Shown here in pieces: positions 1 to 11,432 of a DNA stretch of 64,000 nucleotides. Within the stretch, counting starts at the first letter, position 1, and each line of letters starts with the position of its first letter. Origin of the DNA: Branchiostoma floridae (Eukaryota > Chordata > Leptocardii > Amphioxiformes > Branchiostomatidae); contig NC_049983.1 of the NCBI RefSeq assembly GCF_000003815.2, positions 2,172,310-2,236,309 on the forward strand. The letters are read 5' to 3'. The notes beneath the pieces are model-generated. The model searched no databases. It saw only the letters and a program-made list of their open reading frames with translations, and had not been told where the DNA came from. Both the position numbers and the translations under genes were made by a program.

Positions 1-90
1 TAACCCCGGGCCGTACGGAAAGTTATCATCCGGTCCGGAACACCCGTATCGAACGTTTTCGCGTCACAGGTATGACATAATGGGGCAGAC
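1..90. repeat. Terminal fragment of an unclassified repeat
   Basis: The first 90 bases match, in inverted orientation, the block near 22016-22090: both carry GGTCCGGAACACCCGTATCG and a CGCGTCA..GGTATGACATAA end. It is one end of a dispersed element cut by the window edge. I cannot name the family. Confidence 0.45.
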
Positions 91-419
91 ATACCAAAGC
101 TGTTTTACTGTCAACAAGGCTTGATACATTTCATTACATTTCAGGAAGATGTCCGTATAGTTAACTGTGAATGACAACTTTCCTATTCTTGTGCAGAATT
201 GTGGTATGTGTACGGAAAGTATTTAGTAAGTCCAACAACAATAACAAGACAATCTTTTCAACCATATCGATGTGTCTCGGTCAGTGTCAAAACCTATCAG
301 TGTCAAAAGCTCCTCCCCTTACCCAAAGGGATAAAATATTTATTAAGTAATTGAATAGTTCGCTAACATTATGTAATGAAATTTCCTGTTGCAAATAGAT
401 ATGTACATGATTGTGTACA

Positions 420-900
420 TGACACACCGTCTGCTCACCACTGCACTCTCAACTGCACGGGTAGGTGTAACGTATAAAGTTTTGGCCTGTCTAGACTAGT
501 TAACAATGCAGATACCACTATAAGTTGCACATCAATGGAAAATCAAATCCGGCTTAAGTCGGTTAAAGCTACACATTTCAAGTGCTTAAATCTACAACGT
601 TTGGATGTTTTTGTTTCAGCTATCACAAAGAAGAAATGAAACGAACATTTCATTTTACCTTTATGTTTGCAGGCTTAGAAGACAAAATTGAAATATTCTC
701 TGGATCTCAGATGAAAAATAAAATCATGTTTTTATTCATGTTGTTGTTCTTAACAAGTTACTCCGAGACTGTAAACATTTCTTACACATGCCAGGGAAAT
801 ACGCGTAGAAAGTCGATAGGCTTGAAGCAATAAGTTTCCAAAAACGAAAATCAAGGTCTTAATGTCCTTTCACATAGACAAACCAGCAATCGGATGCAAA
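420..900 (+). repeat. Copy 1 of a long 5'-region repeat unit
   Basis: First of three collinear copies (also 2450-3080 and 5030-5660). The shared core runs from a block reading ACACACCGTCT, through CAAATCCGGCTTAAGTC, to a pyrimidine tract plus TTTATGTTTGCAG and a run encoding a GDKI-like peptide. The TTTGCAG could be a fossil splice acceptor, but no long reading frame survives in all copies, so I treat it as repeat DNA and not a gene. The flanks (1-420 and 900-1250) hold nothing else I recognise. Confidence 0.5.
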
Positions 901-1268
901 AGCCCCTCAATGGGAAGAAGGCCTTTCAAAGTGCCAGAAAGACCAAGATACTATGATAACCAAAGATGCAAGCTTGCGGCGAGATTTGTAAGGCGTGAGA
1001 CCCAAACCAGCGAGGCACAGCTGCGTTGAAAACTAATTTTGTAATATCAGAAAAATGGCACTTAACACGACTTTCCTCAGGTGTAAATGAATGCCTACCT
1101 CCGATAGAGACGTATCTCAAATTCAGACAGAACGTTAAACGGAGATATGGTGTTTGCCACAAAAAGATTGAATTTCAGAGATTAAAACAAGCAAATATCA
1201 GGTAGAGATCATTTGAAAACATGTACACTTTGCAGTTTTAGTGTCTACAATAAATAAACGTCTATCGG

Positions 1269-1725
1269 TAGGGGTGGGTGCTCGTACAAAAATTAGGTAC
1301 ATGTTTGGTTCAGGTCCAGAGGATCGGGTCCTAAAGGACCTAATTATATGTGAACTTATTATACTATAAATAATGGTCCATTTTGCTAACAAAGATTCTG
1401 TTAGGTTGAGTATCCGACGTCCACTGTTGTTTTAAAATCCTAGATTCATGTTAACAAAACTAACTACAGCCTCTGTTTTTGACCAGGTTTCGCTGTGAAA
1501 ACTTGGTAAAAATGACTATCAACTCTTCTCTACTTCGCACTTGTTGTTTGCTTGGGCCTGTAAGCCCTAAAACACGTGAACGCCTGACGGTACAAATTGT
1601 TCATTTTCCTATCGGTTCAACATCCGGTATTATACAAATTTCTACTCAGGGTTTTTCCGGACCGGTCCAACAAGAAAAAACGATTTTGTACCAGTACACC
1701 GTATAACGTTAGGTACCCACCCCTA
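1269..1725. mobile_element. hAT-type MITE with TAGGGGTGGGT ends
   Basis: The ends are inverted copies (TAGGGGTGGGT and ACCCACCCCTA), and the interior contains repeated CAGGTCC and CCGGTCC words. The same family lies at 37979-38428 and 60584-60966, where 8-bp target duplications are visible. Here the flanking duplication is not clear, so the class is taken from the relatives. Confidence 0.6.
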
Positions 1726-1852
1726 TCTTATCTGTCGGACAAATTTTGAATTGCACGTTGATGTAATAAACCTCTCTTGCTCAGCTCTTGGATTTTGACA
1801 AACTTCCATGACATCTTTGAATAAACTCAGTCACTCATGAGAATCTCAGCTA

Positions 1853-3080
1853 AACATTGTGATATCTTAGTCCCCAGAACTAGAATATAATCTCCCTATT
1901 CATTTGTGTCTTTGTGCAAAACGAATAACGTTATTTTTTGACCCACAGCGTATGTTAAAAAAGCCTAATTCACTCTCATTATTCTACCGTAGATTTTTTT
2001 ATTAAAACATCTACTTCAAACGGCTTTAGATTCTGTGCATTATATTATACGGATATGTTTGTTACTTTTCTGACAACCATTGTGCCCCTGTGTAGGATAC
2101 TCTTATGTGTACATATAACTATTTGATACGTAAAACAGCAATAACAATGCAAACATCATTTAGTCATATCGATGTGCAATGGTCAGTGTTAAAGACCAGT
2201 GGTACTTACTTTCCTCCACAAGGTGTTTTTGAAGTATTTAAAAAATTCTAACCTGCTGTAAGGAATCTTCCTGTTGTTGATAGGTTTGGCTGCTGCTCGC
2301 GGATAGAAGAATGGATCGGATCGGTCACGTCACGAATATTTGTTTCAAAATGACCCCACTCGAAGCGTCCGTAGGTCTAGTTACTAAATATCGATACTAA
2401 ATGTTACTCTGGGATAAGATTTACTATCTGATACTGTTGGTGCACATACGTACAGCTGTACACGACACACCGTCTTCTCACCACTGCTCTCTCAACTGCA
2501 CTGGTAGGTGTACGGTATAAGGGTGTGGTCTGTCTAGACTTGTTAACAGTGCTGGTTCCACCACGCGTTGCACATCAACGGAGGATCAAATCCGGCTTAA
2601 GTCAGTTAAAACTACACATTTCATGTCCTTAAATCTACAACACTTTTGATGTATTTCTTTCAGCTATCACAAAAAAAATGAAACGAACGTTTTTTTTACC
2701 TTTATGTTTGCAGCCCTACAAGAGACAACATTGAAATATTCTAGGGATTACGAATTACTTTGTCCACAGCCACACACTTGCTGAAGCTTTCTACACAGAA
2801 AATCGTTGTTTTGACTAATCTAAGAGATGAATGAGTGTAAAGCACTGTGTGTGTGTGTGTGCGTATGTGTGTGTGCGTGCACGTGTTTGTTTGTTTGTTT
2901 GTTGCATGAGAGTCTCCTCAAGACTGTAAAACGTTCTCTGACATTGCTACAGAAACACTAGACGAACGTCCCACCAGTAAGCCTGTAACGCTTTAGTTCC
3001 CAACAACGATGAAAAATCATAGTCTTGATGTCTTATCGATTGGTCTTTTCATATAAAACAAAACAGCAAACGGATGCAGA
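1853..3080 (+). repeat. Copy 2 of the 5'-region repeat unit, with (GT)n
   Basis: This copy is collinear with 4420-5660: a shared start CATTGTGATAT, a shared CACACCGTCTTCTC block, the TTTATGTTTGCAG block, then a (GT)n/(TTTG)n microsatellite near 2848-2905. Spacing of about 2.6 kb to copy 3 indicates tandem duplication of a large unit, with later insertions between copies. Confidence 0.55.
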
Positions 3081-3188
3081 CTTTTGATAGTTAACCCCTT
3101 AAAGGCAGAGTAATCTTCCAAAGTCCTCATCCAAGTCGACAAAACATATAATTAATTTACATGTAGATTTGCTATAAATCATCATCAT

Positions 3189-3560
3189 GGGGTCGTGTGG
3201 CGCAATCGGCAGGGTGTTCGATTCAGAGGTTATGGATTGGTTTCTGTTATAGTACCACCTGTGCCCTAGGGAAAGGTATTTTACACGACGTTCCCCGCTT
3301 TTCTCAGGTTTCAGTACCTAGCTTCAGTTTGGGCCGTCCCACAGATGATTGTGATTGAGGAGACACCCTGGGGACGACAAGTCACCCTCCACACTTATCA
3401 AAAAGAGTAGGGTCCTTCCCGGTGTGAGTGGTTCAAACCCTACAGTCCGTCTACTGCACATGGGGCAATTGCTGTCGTGTTGAGGTTACCTGAGTTACCC
3501 TTGAGATAAAGCCTCGCCCATTGCAAGCTGAGGGAGTGACAAGTAACAATCACCAGTCGG
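3189..3560 (+). mobile_element. tRNA-derived SINE, diverged
   Basis: It begins with a tRNA-like head (GTGTGGCGCAATCGGC, an A-box region). A shared SINE body follows (GCCCTAGGGAAAGG, then TACCTAGCTTCAGTTTGGG, GGGCCGTCCCAC) and a tail region reading GTGTGAGTGGTTCAAACCC. Relatives in the window are at 15300-15540 (3' half only), 32319-32576, 43880-44050 and 49267-49521. Confidence 0.6.
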
Positions 3561-3599
3561 GGGTGCTAACGCTGTGGCTAAACCGCCACTTATGGGGTT

Positions 3600-3850
3600 A
3601 TATGCCCTTTCGAGACTGATACAGGAGGACGAGAATGCAGATCTCCCTTCTGGGCGAATGATGTAAATGAATAATGTGAACCGGGACGAGAGGGAATACA
3701 AGCTTAGCCACTTTTTGGATTGTTTTCTCACCGCAAAAGCGCCGCCTACATCGCTACATATAGCGGTGAGAAGCAGAACCCCAGTTAGAAGATCTGACGA
3801 AGGTGTCTGAGAAACATCGAAACGTAAACAATAAAAGACCTGCTGGTTTT
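3600..3850 (+). mobile_element. Penelope-like element 3'-end fragment
   Basis: A plus-strand frame reads a peptide containing NRDEREYKLSHFLDCF and closes at a stop near 3810. This resembles the C-terminal tail of retroelement proteins of the GIY-YIG/Penelope kind. An internal stop near 3664 shows it is dead. The DNA just after (CTGACGAAGG..CGAAACGT) is the kind of sequence found at ends of such elements. A related fragment lies at 6010-6180. The family name is a recollection of motif style, not a search result. Confidence 0.35.
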
Positions 3851-3899
3851 GTAAAAAGAATTCTCATATATCATATATATTCTACCAAACTGATTAAAT

Positions 3900-4800
3900 C
3901 ATTTTCGGATGTAAATCACTGTAAACATATTAATAGGCGAATGTCCTAGTTCCCCAGGACACGTGCTCAGAGTAATTGAATATCTACTCCTGACGAAGGT
4001 CGACGGATGTGCGACCGAAAATTTGACTTGAGCAATTTCGTGTGTTGAATGAGAAACTTGAATATAAATTTAGATTATACCAACACAGATGAGCTTTGAT
4101 GCTAATATGAGACGAAAGTTTGCTATGCCTCCATCCTGTCATTTGTAGTGAATCGTCAAATCCAGACAGAATATGGACCATTGCTCACTGAGGCATGCCG
4201 CCACTCTTAGTTAAAAGGTATGGTTCTTAAATGTGTGAGAGGTATTGCCCTGCCTTAACACGAGATTTCCATTTAACGTCATATGCGAGGGACGTCCGTG
4301 ATCGAAGCCGGGTACATTTACATTTAAGTGAAGGGAGAAAAGTCTTGTACTTTTCTTGAGGGCACAGGATCGGTGGCATGATAGGATTGAAACCAGTACG
4401 ATTTGTTTATTAGCAAAACATTGTGATATTTTAGTCACGAAGATAATCTTACTTCTCATTGCCCCAAATTCAACTCATTCGATGAAAATTTGAGCTTGTT
4501 GTAGTATACAAAACCATGCGCTACCTTTTGACTCACTCCGTAAGACGTAACCAATGAAAAAAGTCCAATCCACAATCATCATTGTACCGGTAGACTGTTC
4601 TAAACGACTATTCTTATCGAATAACACAAAAGCTTTGATATTCTTTGCTGTATATATTCCATTAAGCTGTCTATAAATTTGCTGACAACCAACGTGACCA
4701 TTTGCAGAATACCTGTATGGGTACATAAAACTATCAGTTATGTTTAACAATGATAAAAAACATTACTTTTACCCATATCAATGTGTTAACGGCTATACTT
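3900..4800. other. Non-coding stretch, start of repeat copy 3
   Basis: No gene seen. From about 4420 the sequence becomes homologous to 1853 onward (start of repeat copy 3). A hairpin with a hammerhead-like layout is at 3990-4020. Confidence 0.4.
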
Positions 4801-5660
4801 TTTCCCTTTTTCCCCCAAGGTAAAATGTCAAATAAATGAAAGAATGTCTAACCTGCTGTAAGAACTTTCCCTGTCGTTGATAGGTTTGGCTGCTTCTCGC
4901 GGATAGGAGAGTGGATCAGATCGGTCACGTCTGGATATTTGTTTCAAACTGACCCCACTCGAAGGTCGAGTTCTGAATCGATACTAAATGTAAGTCTGGG
5001 ATATGATCTACGGCTATCTGACACTGTTGCAGTACGTACAGCCGTACACGACACACCGTCTTCTCTCCACTGCACTCTCAACTGTACTGGTAGGTGTAAC
5101 GTATAAGGGTGTGGTCTGTCTAGACTAGCTATCGGTGCAGGTACCACCACACGTTGCAGATCAATGGAGAGTCAAATCCGGCTTAAGTCGGTTAAAACTA
5201 CACATTTCATGTCCTTAAATCTACAACATTTTGATGTGTTTCTTTCAGCTATCACAAAAAAAAAGAAATGAACATTTTTTTCACCTTTATGTTTGCAGGC
5301 TTATAAAAGACAAAATTGATATATTCTCGGGATTACGGATGACTTTGTACACACCCACACACTTGCTGAAGCTTTCTACTCAGAAAATCGTTGTTTTGAC
5401 TCATCTAGGGATGAAGGGATGTGAATCACTGTGTGTGTGTGTGCGTGTGTGTGTGGGTGTGTGCGTGTGTGCATGTGTTTGTTTGTTTGTTTGTTTGTTG
5501 CATACGAGTCTCCTCAAGACTGTAAAACGTTCTCTGACATTGCTACAGAAACACTTGACGAACATGTCACCGGTAAGCCAGAACCATTTAGTTTCCAACA
5601 AGGATCAAAGATCATAGCTTAATGTTCTTAAAAAGAAACAGCAAACGTTGCACATCAAGG
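4420..5660 (+). repeat. Copy 3 of the 5'-region repeat unit, with (GT)n
   Basis: Collinear with 1853-3080. The microsatellite (GT)n(TTTG)n is at about 5430-5500. A partial fourth copy follows at about 5640-5990 (CACATCAAGG.., CTTCATGTTTGCAG). The minus-strand frames rich in His/Thr here come only from the microsatellite. Confidence 0.55.
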
Positions 5661-5989
5661 ATGTTTAAATCCGGTTAAAGCCAGTTAAGGCTCCGCATTT
5701 GATGTCTCAATTCCCCAACATTGTGATGCAGACTTTTCAAATAGGAAAGCCAAATATCAAATAAAATAAATACTTTCTTTTCTTCATGTTTGCAGTCAAA
5801 GAAGGTACACAAAAATTAAACATTCTTTGAAATGCCACACTAGCTGAAGCTGAAGCTTTTTACACAGAAAATCATGCTTTGACTGACTAATGAAAAGTAC
5901 CGAAATAGTATCGATCATTGTGCCTGTGTGTTGTTTTACATTTTGTTGTCTAAAAGTCACTCCGAAACTAGAAACATTTCCAGTATAGG

Positions 5990-6180
5990 AAAATTCTTTT
6001 ACAGAACCAGTAGGTACTTACTTATATTCGAACCGGGACGAGGGGGGATACAAGCGCAGCCGCGTTTGGGATTGTTTTCTCACCGCAAAACTTCCAATTG
6101 CAATCAATTTGGCTACTCAAAGCGGTAAAAAGCAGAACTACAGTCAGAAGCTCTGAGGAACGGATGAATACGTCCAGCTT
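5990..6180 (+). mobile_element. Second Penelope-like 3'-end fragment
   Basis: The plus frame gives NRDEGGYKRSRVWDCF, aligned to NRDEREYKLSHFLDCF at 3680-3725, so both come from the same element family. It has decayed with no intact frame upstream. Confidence 0.35.
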
Positions 6181-6429
6181 CACACAAAGACTGAAATGTT
6201 ATTTTACATAGAAATGGGTTTGCCTTATTCACTAACAAAGTGTGAATCACACGTGGAAACAGTAATGACAGTAGTTTGATAACAACCTTATTCTATCTAG
6301 TTGGAATTTGTCTTTGTTTTGGCTTGTACTGAATTACGTTGGGCAAAAGTGTCTTCATTCATTTAGTCAAGTGTTTTGTAAAGTACTTATCAATTAACAA
6401 GAGAAATGTATCGTGAATCAGCGAGCTTA

Positions 6430-8300
6430 GTTTCATTTCTCTTAGTTTTCGGCCTTGATTCGTGGTGAATTTCAAGAAAAAAAATACCACCTACGTTGTT
6501 TCTGGAAAGTTTAACCTGTTTACAAAAGCTGCACAGTTTTGTATACAAACACTCCTTGTCCAAGTGTCATTGCTTATGTGTATCATTCATGTGTTCCCTA
6601 TCAATGTGCATTCAGAGAAAACAACATCTAAACTAGATGTTCGGTAACCTCATACCTTAATAGAATGCTAATATATTTTATGCAAATTACTTAATCATTT
6701 GCATGATTTATGCAGGTAAATATTCGCCTTCAACTAACACGTCACAATTATTGTTGCCATCATTTATCTTTAAGCAGTTTTGACAATTTTGTATTGAATT
6801 TGCAAATTAGTTCCTTATTTGCATGTTAGGTTTTTTTTTCATGTACCACCTGTAATGATTTACTTGCTATATATAAGGTCCCATTGATGTATTACTCCAA
6901 AAACTAAACGTCACAGGGGTCAGAGAATCTTAACTTTTCTTACCAGTCTGGACCGTTTGTACTTTGTCCAAAAACTGATAGGTGGCGCTTTCACGTCATA
7001 ATTGCACCTGTTTCTAACAGATGTCAGAGGTTAATACGTTGACGTACGACACCCAGACTTTCAGGGGTGATAGAGAAGACAGTATTCTTTAGTTTGATAG
7101 TTTTATTTAATACATTAAAGTAAATGTCTCATTGATGTATTATCCCGACTGGGTAACCTAAAAGAGAACAGAGCCAAAAATTAAACGACAGTATGGACGC
7201 GTGTTTTTAGCGGTGAGAAATTCCCTTTTAGCCAGCCGATCTGATCCCAAAAGTTAGATTGGTGTAAGTTTGTTTGTAACTGAAGAAAATAGCAGGTAAA
7301 GTTTGGCAGCCGCGCGCTAGGTCGGAGGTACACAGTCCTGAGTTCTGGGTGGCAGCTAAAAAGTTCTTGTTGCGATGCTTGGCTAACTGCATTTTGTAAT
7401 TGTCCTAAAAAGACTGTACGCATAGAGGCTGTTGGGAATTTTTACGAGTAACTGTGCTCAACAAAGAATGAATAAGATTGATATATTTCAAGTAGGTTTA
7501 TTATGAACGCGCCCATGTAAAACACGTATTATAACATAGAAGTCTATGGGAAGAAAAAAAATCATCAATTATTAATGGGACCTTACTGAAGTCCAGTTAT
7601 ACATTAGTCTATTTTCATTATCTTCTGTGATTGTTTGTTGCAAAAAAATAGTTTTGAAAATTCAAGGTGGTGGATATAAGATGACGGAGCCCAACTGGTA
7701 TCTTAGATATACATGACGTCATTTTATGAAGTCATTTTGACGTCATTGATAATGCTATTGGTGACACAAGTTCATAAATCTGTTATCATTTGCTGTTACA
7801 TTTTGTAGCATGCCTTGCAGTTTTCTGGGAATAACCCTTTTTAACGATTTCAGCTAATACAGTAAAATTGATGACGAGATAATTACGTCATCTCGAAATA
7901 TAATAGCATCAGGATTCTCGAAATCTTTATATATTATGTCTACATCACTCTCCTAAAATTTGATGGCCATAATAATGTATTAAAGAGTTTACAGGGGTCA
8001 GAAGGATGGGCCTCCAAAGAAGACAACAACAACACCCAACACCCCCTCCCCTCCCTGTCCTTGGATGACTAAAAAGCCTGATTAGGTTTAATGTAATTTT
8101 GACACGTTCATTTCGCCTGCTACACCCCAGGAGGCGACTTGGTAAATCGCTTAATTGCTTCGACAATGGGACATGGTATAGGTTACGTTACTTAGGGCAC
8201 TAGAAGTTAATAAGTTTACTTGTCGCTATGTTAACTAATAAATTGAAGGAGCCGCCTCGCAAACAAAGTTTTTTATCACTACCAACTGGAGTAGGCTGGA
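6430..8300. repeat. Upstream region of gene A, repeat-rich
   Basis: Bases 6430-6850 are homologous to 36715-37120 and 55785-56180, the regions upstream of genes B and C (shared ACGTTGTTTCTGGAA, TTTAACCTGTTTACAAAA, TGCATTCAGAGAAAACAAC-type words). Bases about 7610-8095 are a reversed TTAA-family MITE with TGACGTCA near 7713 and 7738. From about 8100 the sequence matches the presumed 5' UTR of the B and C first exons. Between 6850 and 7600 I see only repeat-like DNA and one frame without recognisable features. Confidence 0.5.
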
Positions 8301-8400
8301 TACAGCATGTCTGTCGGCCTTTAGAACTGAACAGAACATTCTTGCAAGGGAATGTGTTGATCTTTTTTCTCTAAAGGCAAAGTTGAAATGTTTGTTTTTG

Positions 8401-8512
8401 ATGATGTTACGATTGAGGTTGACCTGCACCTTTCTGGCTATTATAACAATGGGTGTGTACTGGGAGAACGGCGCTACGGCTTTGAACAAAACACAGTTGA
8501 ACAACATAGCCA
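8401..8512 (+). CDS. Gene A exon 1: signal peptide
   Basis: The frame starts at the first of two adjacent ATG codons and reads MMLRLRLTC then a hydrophobic core (TFLAIITMGVYW) and ENGATALNKT, ending at A|GTAAGT in phase 1. A basic n-region plus hydrophobic core is a typical secretory signal. Cleavage is probably near GATA; NKT is an N-glycosylation sequon. Two close paralogues, 37838-37949 and 57060-57171, keep the same length, frame and donor while the flanking DNA varies, which supports a real coding exon and the start choice. Confidence 0.75.
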
Positions 8513-9630
8513 GTAAGTACTTAATGTGTTAAACAATATACTAATGCGTGTATTAATAAGTAAGGGTAGGGTAGTGTTGAATATCAGTTGAATAACAGCG
8601 TTGGTGACGATGTGTCATGCCAGTGTTATATTCTGCAATGACTGCATTTTGTGGTGTAGTGTTGCATTTGCTGTTATTAATTACTAATGCATGTCTTAAG
8701 CTTAGTTTGTTTGTTTGAACCTTGATTTATTCATGAGAAGCTCAGATCGGCCAGAAGGCCGCATTTCACTGAGGTCATGAGGGAGGTAAGGGTCAGATAA
8801 AATATAACAGAGATACAGATTACATTGAGTACTGATAAATCCACCAACATATATCACTAAACATACATGGTACAAAACATATAGTGGTGCAAGAAGCTCA
8901 GTGTTCATACTCCGTGTCCGTTCGTTTTGGTCATTACTTTTACTTCAAGAGTCTCTTAAAACAGGTCAGGTTTGGAGTCGTATGTATGCCTGGTGGTTGG
9001 TTGTTCCAGACATTGGGTCCACGGTAAGCTATTGGTCCTCTGAAGGTCTCTCGCTTAGGTTTTGGGACAACCAGTTGACTACTTGTGCTTTGTCTGGTTG
9101 TCCGTGTACTCTGGTCCCTGCAGTACACAAACATCTGGCGCATGTAGGGTGGTAGTTTGCAGTTTAGGGCCTTGTAGACTAGCATGTCTAATATGTAAGA
9201 GTTGGTAATGGTCAGGAAGTACCACTGTAAATATTTTACATTGTTTGCAGATCAATGTGTATACATTTCATTGTTGTATAACGCGAAGATATTACAGATA
9301 TGTCAAGTATGAATGGCGTTTCTACATTTCATATACATTGTACAAATACCTTCTTTATACCTTCGGCCATTTATGCCATAGCAAGCCCCGCTGAGAGCAA
9401 AAAAAAGAGCAAAAACAAACGTAAATAAGTGACCGTAGGTAACATACTCTGTAGCGTATTTATGGTTTCGAACACATTTTTAATGCAAACATATAAATTA
9501 TGCAACAGATGAAGGTCAGTAAGTGATACAGTAATAAGTACCATACCGTTGACACATGAGCTGTATGAGTCAAAATTAATATTTTCCTAACATAAATGAA
9601 TAACTATGTAACGTTTTACACCATGTACAG
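8513..9630 (+). other. Gene A intron 1
   Basis: It is paralogous to intron 1 of genes B and C outside inserted elements: shared GCAGATCAATGTGTATACATTT and the TTATACCTTCGGCCATTTATG block. It carries a LINE insertion not present in B or C. Confidence 0.6.
8697..9181 (-). mobile_element. 5'-truncated LINE 3' end with 8-bp target duplication
   Basis: The minus-strand frame from about 9181 reads VYKALNCKLPPYM, then PKPKRETFRGPIAYRGPNVW, ending FKRLLK and a stop. This is the typical C-terminus of CR1/L2-like non-LTR reverse-transcriptase proteins. The 3' UTR follows with AATAAA and a (CAAA)n-like tail. GCATGTCT is present on both sides (8689-8696 and 9182-9189), a target site duplication. Genes B and C lack the insert at the matching intron position. 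Confidence 0.75.
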
Positions 9631-9768
9631 GGAGAATCACACAGATCCGTGTGAAAATCGACAGAATCACCTTTGGGATGGCGAACACCAGTCTTTCCCT
9701 CCAGTCTATGGCGAACACAGGGTTTCCACGTGTGATTCCGGTTAGCACTACACAAACTACACAAACAG
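9631..9768 (+). CDS. Gene A exon 2: conserved linker of unknown family
   Basis: Acceptor TGTACAG, donor G|GTAGGT, phase 1-1, 46 codons. The peptide reads RRITQIRVKIDRITFG, then MANTSLSLQSMANTGFPRV, then IPVSTTQTTQT. Paralogues are at 39020-39148 and 57684-57821. Length, phase and most residues are retained, so it is coding; I do not recognise the family. NTS is a possible N-glycosylation site, and the Thr-rich end looks like a flexible spacer before TSP1. Confidence 0.7.
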
Positions 9769-10119
9769 GTAGGTAATTACTACTTATGAATGTACAAGTT
9801 TGCCACGTGACGCATGTTTTTTGTACACATTTTCTTGGAAATACATGTGGCCATGGTGCGGTAGATATGGTGTGGGTATGTAATCTATCAAGATCATAAC
9901 TTGAGAAGGTGAGGACTTGAGAAGTACCAGTTGTAGACAGGAAGGTCAGGTTCAAAAATGGTTTCCCTACCGTTTTCGTACAGTACAGCAGGGTCTGTGT
10001 ATGTATGTATGTGTGTTTGTTTGTTTGTGGACAGCACTAAATGGACGGATAAAATAGAACTTCCTGCTGCAAACACACGTTCATGCAGTTGTTACCTGCA
10101 TGTATGCAGGTATGGTTTT

Positions 10120-10780
10120 TAATGGGCGTGCGAATTTTTGGTAGCTGGGGATGTAGGGCGCTGTATCTCAAGAACGGATAGTGCGAGCACAAAGATTTTT
10201 GGTACGTTGGTTGGGGGTGGTAGCCTGACACTCAGGTGTGATTTTGGGCCTCCTGGTGCTTGACCTTGACATTGACGATGACATTTTTTGTGTTTTGGGG
10301 GCACTTTTGGCGCTGTGTGTCCGGAACGATACGCGCCATTGCGACAATTTTTGGTACATGGGTGGGAAGTTGTTGCCTGTTGCCTAGGATTGACTTTGGG
10401 CCTAGTCGCGTTTGAACTTGACACGGCAGGTCGAATTTTGTGTCCGGGAGGGGGTTTTCCGGAGTTATATCTTCTGAACGGTTGGTGCGGGCGCGATGAT
10501 ATTTGGCACATGTGTCGGCGGTGGCTGAATAATTCTCAAATTTGATTTTGGCGCCCTTGATGCTTGAACTTGACATTCCAGGTTACCTTTTGTGCTGGCA
10601 TGGGGCATGCGCTGTATATTCGGAACGCAAGGTGACATTGTCTTGCTATTTGGTAGATGGGTTTGTGCTAGTGTCCTGGTTGTCAGGATTTTGGGCTTCC
10701 TAGTGCATGAACTTGACACTGTAGGAATGATGCTGTTTTTTCTTGGTTGGGGTTCAGGTCCACTAACATCTGCTTGGTTG
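10120..10780 (+). repeat. Diverged tandem array, about 150-bp period
   Basis: Recurring words per unit: CTGTAT(C/T)TC(A/G)(A/G)GAACG, ATTTTTGGTAC(G/A)T(G/T)GG, TTTGGGCCT and TTGAACTTGACA. I count about four units. The motif 'aagaacg..tttttggtac' also occurs in the array at 11433, so both probably derive from one repeat family. Confidence 0.6.
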
Positions 10781-11432
10781 TGAAAACAGGTGATGTTCCA
10801 GGGTTTGGGTTGATTGATAGGTCTTAGTTTACTGTGTAACAGTCATCTGGTTTGCAGGGGCCTACATGTAGGTCACATTCAATGTATTGGGTTACTTTGT
10901 ATCCCCTGTTTGTGCCAGATGCTGCTGCTGCCAAATGATGCTTCTACTCCTGCCAGATGATACATTGGTGCTTATTTTATTTATTTATTTCATCTTGAAA
11001 CAGATGGGTAGCCCCTACAACAGTGCGTAGTTGATTTCCAAGGGGGCCCATCAGACATACATGTAAAATAATAAATACAGGACAAAACGTGGTTACAATC
11101 AGTCAAACTTTGAACACCCAGGGACAACATACAATACAGAAAACATAAAACCGGTGCGTCAAAACATAATCAATGGTGCTGAATTGGTTTGGATAGGGGT
11201 CGGGAAAACGAAGGTCAAGTTAAAAAAAGGGGCCCCAAGCGGCTTGCTAAGGTACTGCAGCAGAACCTCAATCTTTAATATCTCGTGTTTTGCACATGCT
11301 TTGGTTGTGATTTTTGAGTGGTAGATAGCCCTTGGGTCAGAGAGTAAGTGCTGTAAGTTTGGACCCCCTGGCCACTTCTTTGGAACTGCAGTCGTCGATT
11401 TCCTTTCAAACTTTGGACGTGAATAACTTGAG

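Noticed and set aside
5401..5601. His/Thr-rich minus-strand peptide
   Set aside because: Translation of the (GT)n and (TTTG)n microsatellite.
10119..10511. 130-codon minus-strand frame and overlapping frames
   Set aside because: They follow the 150-bp array period, in several frames on both strands; no recognisable protein.
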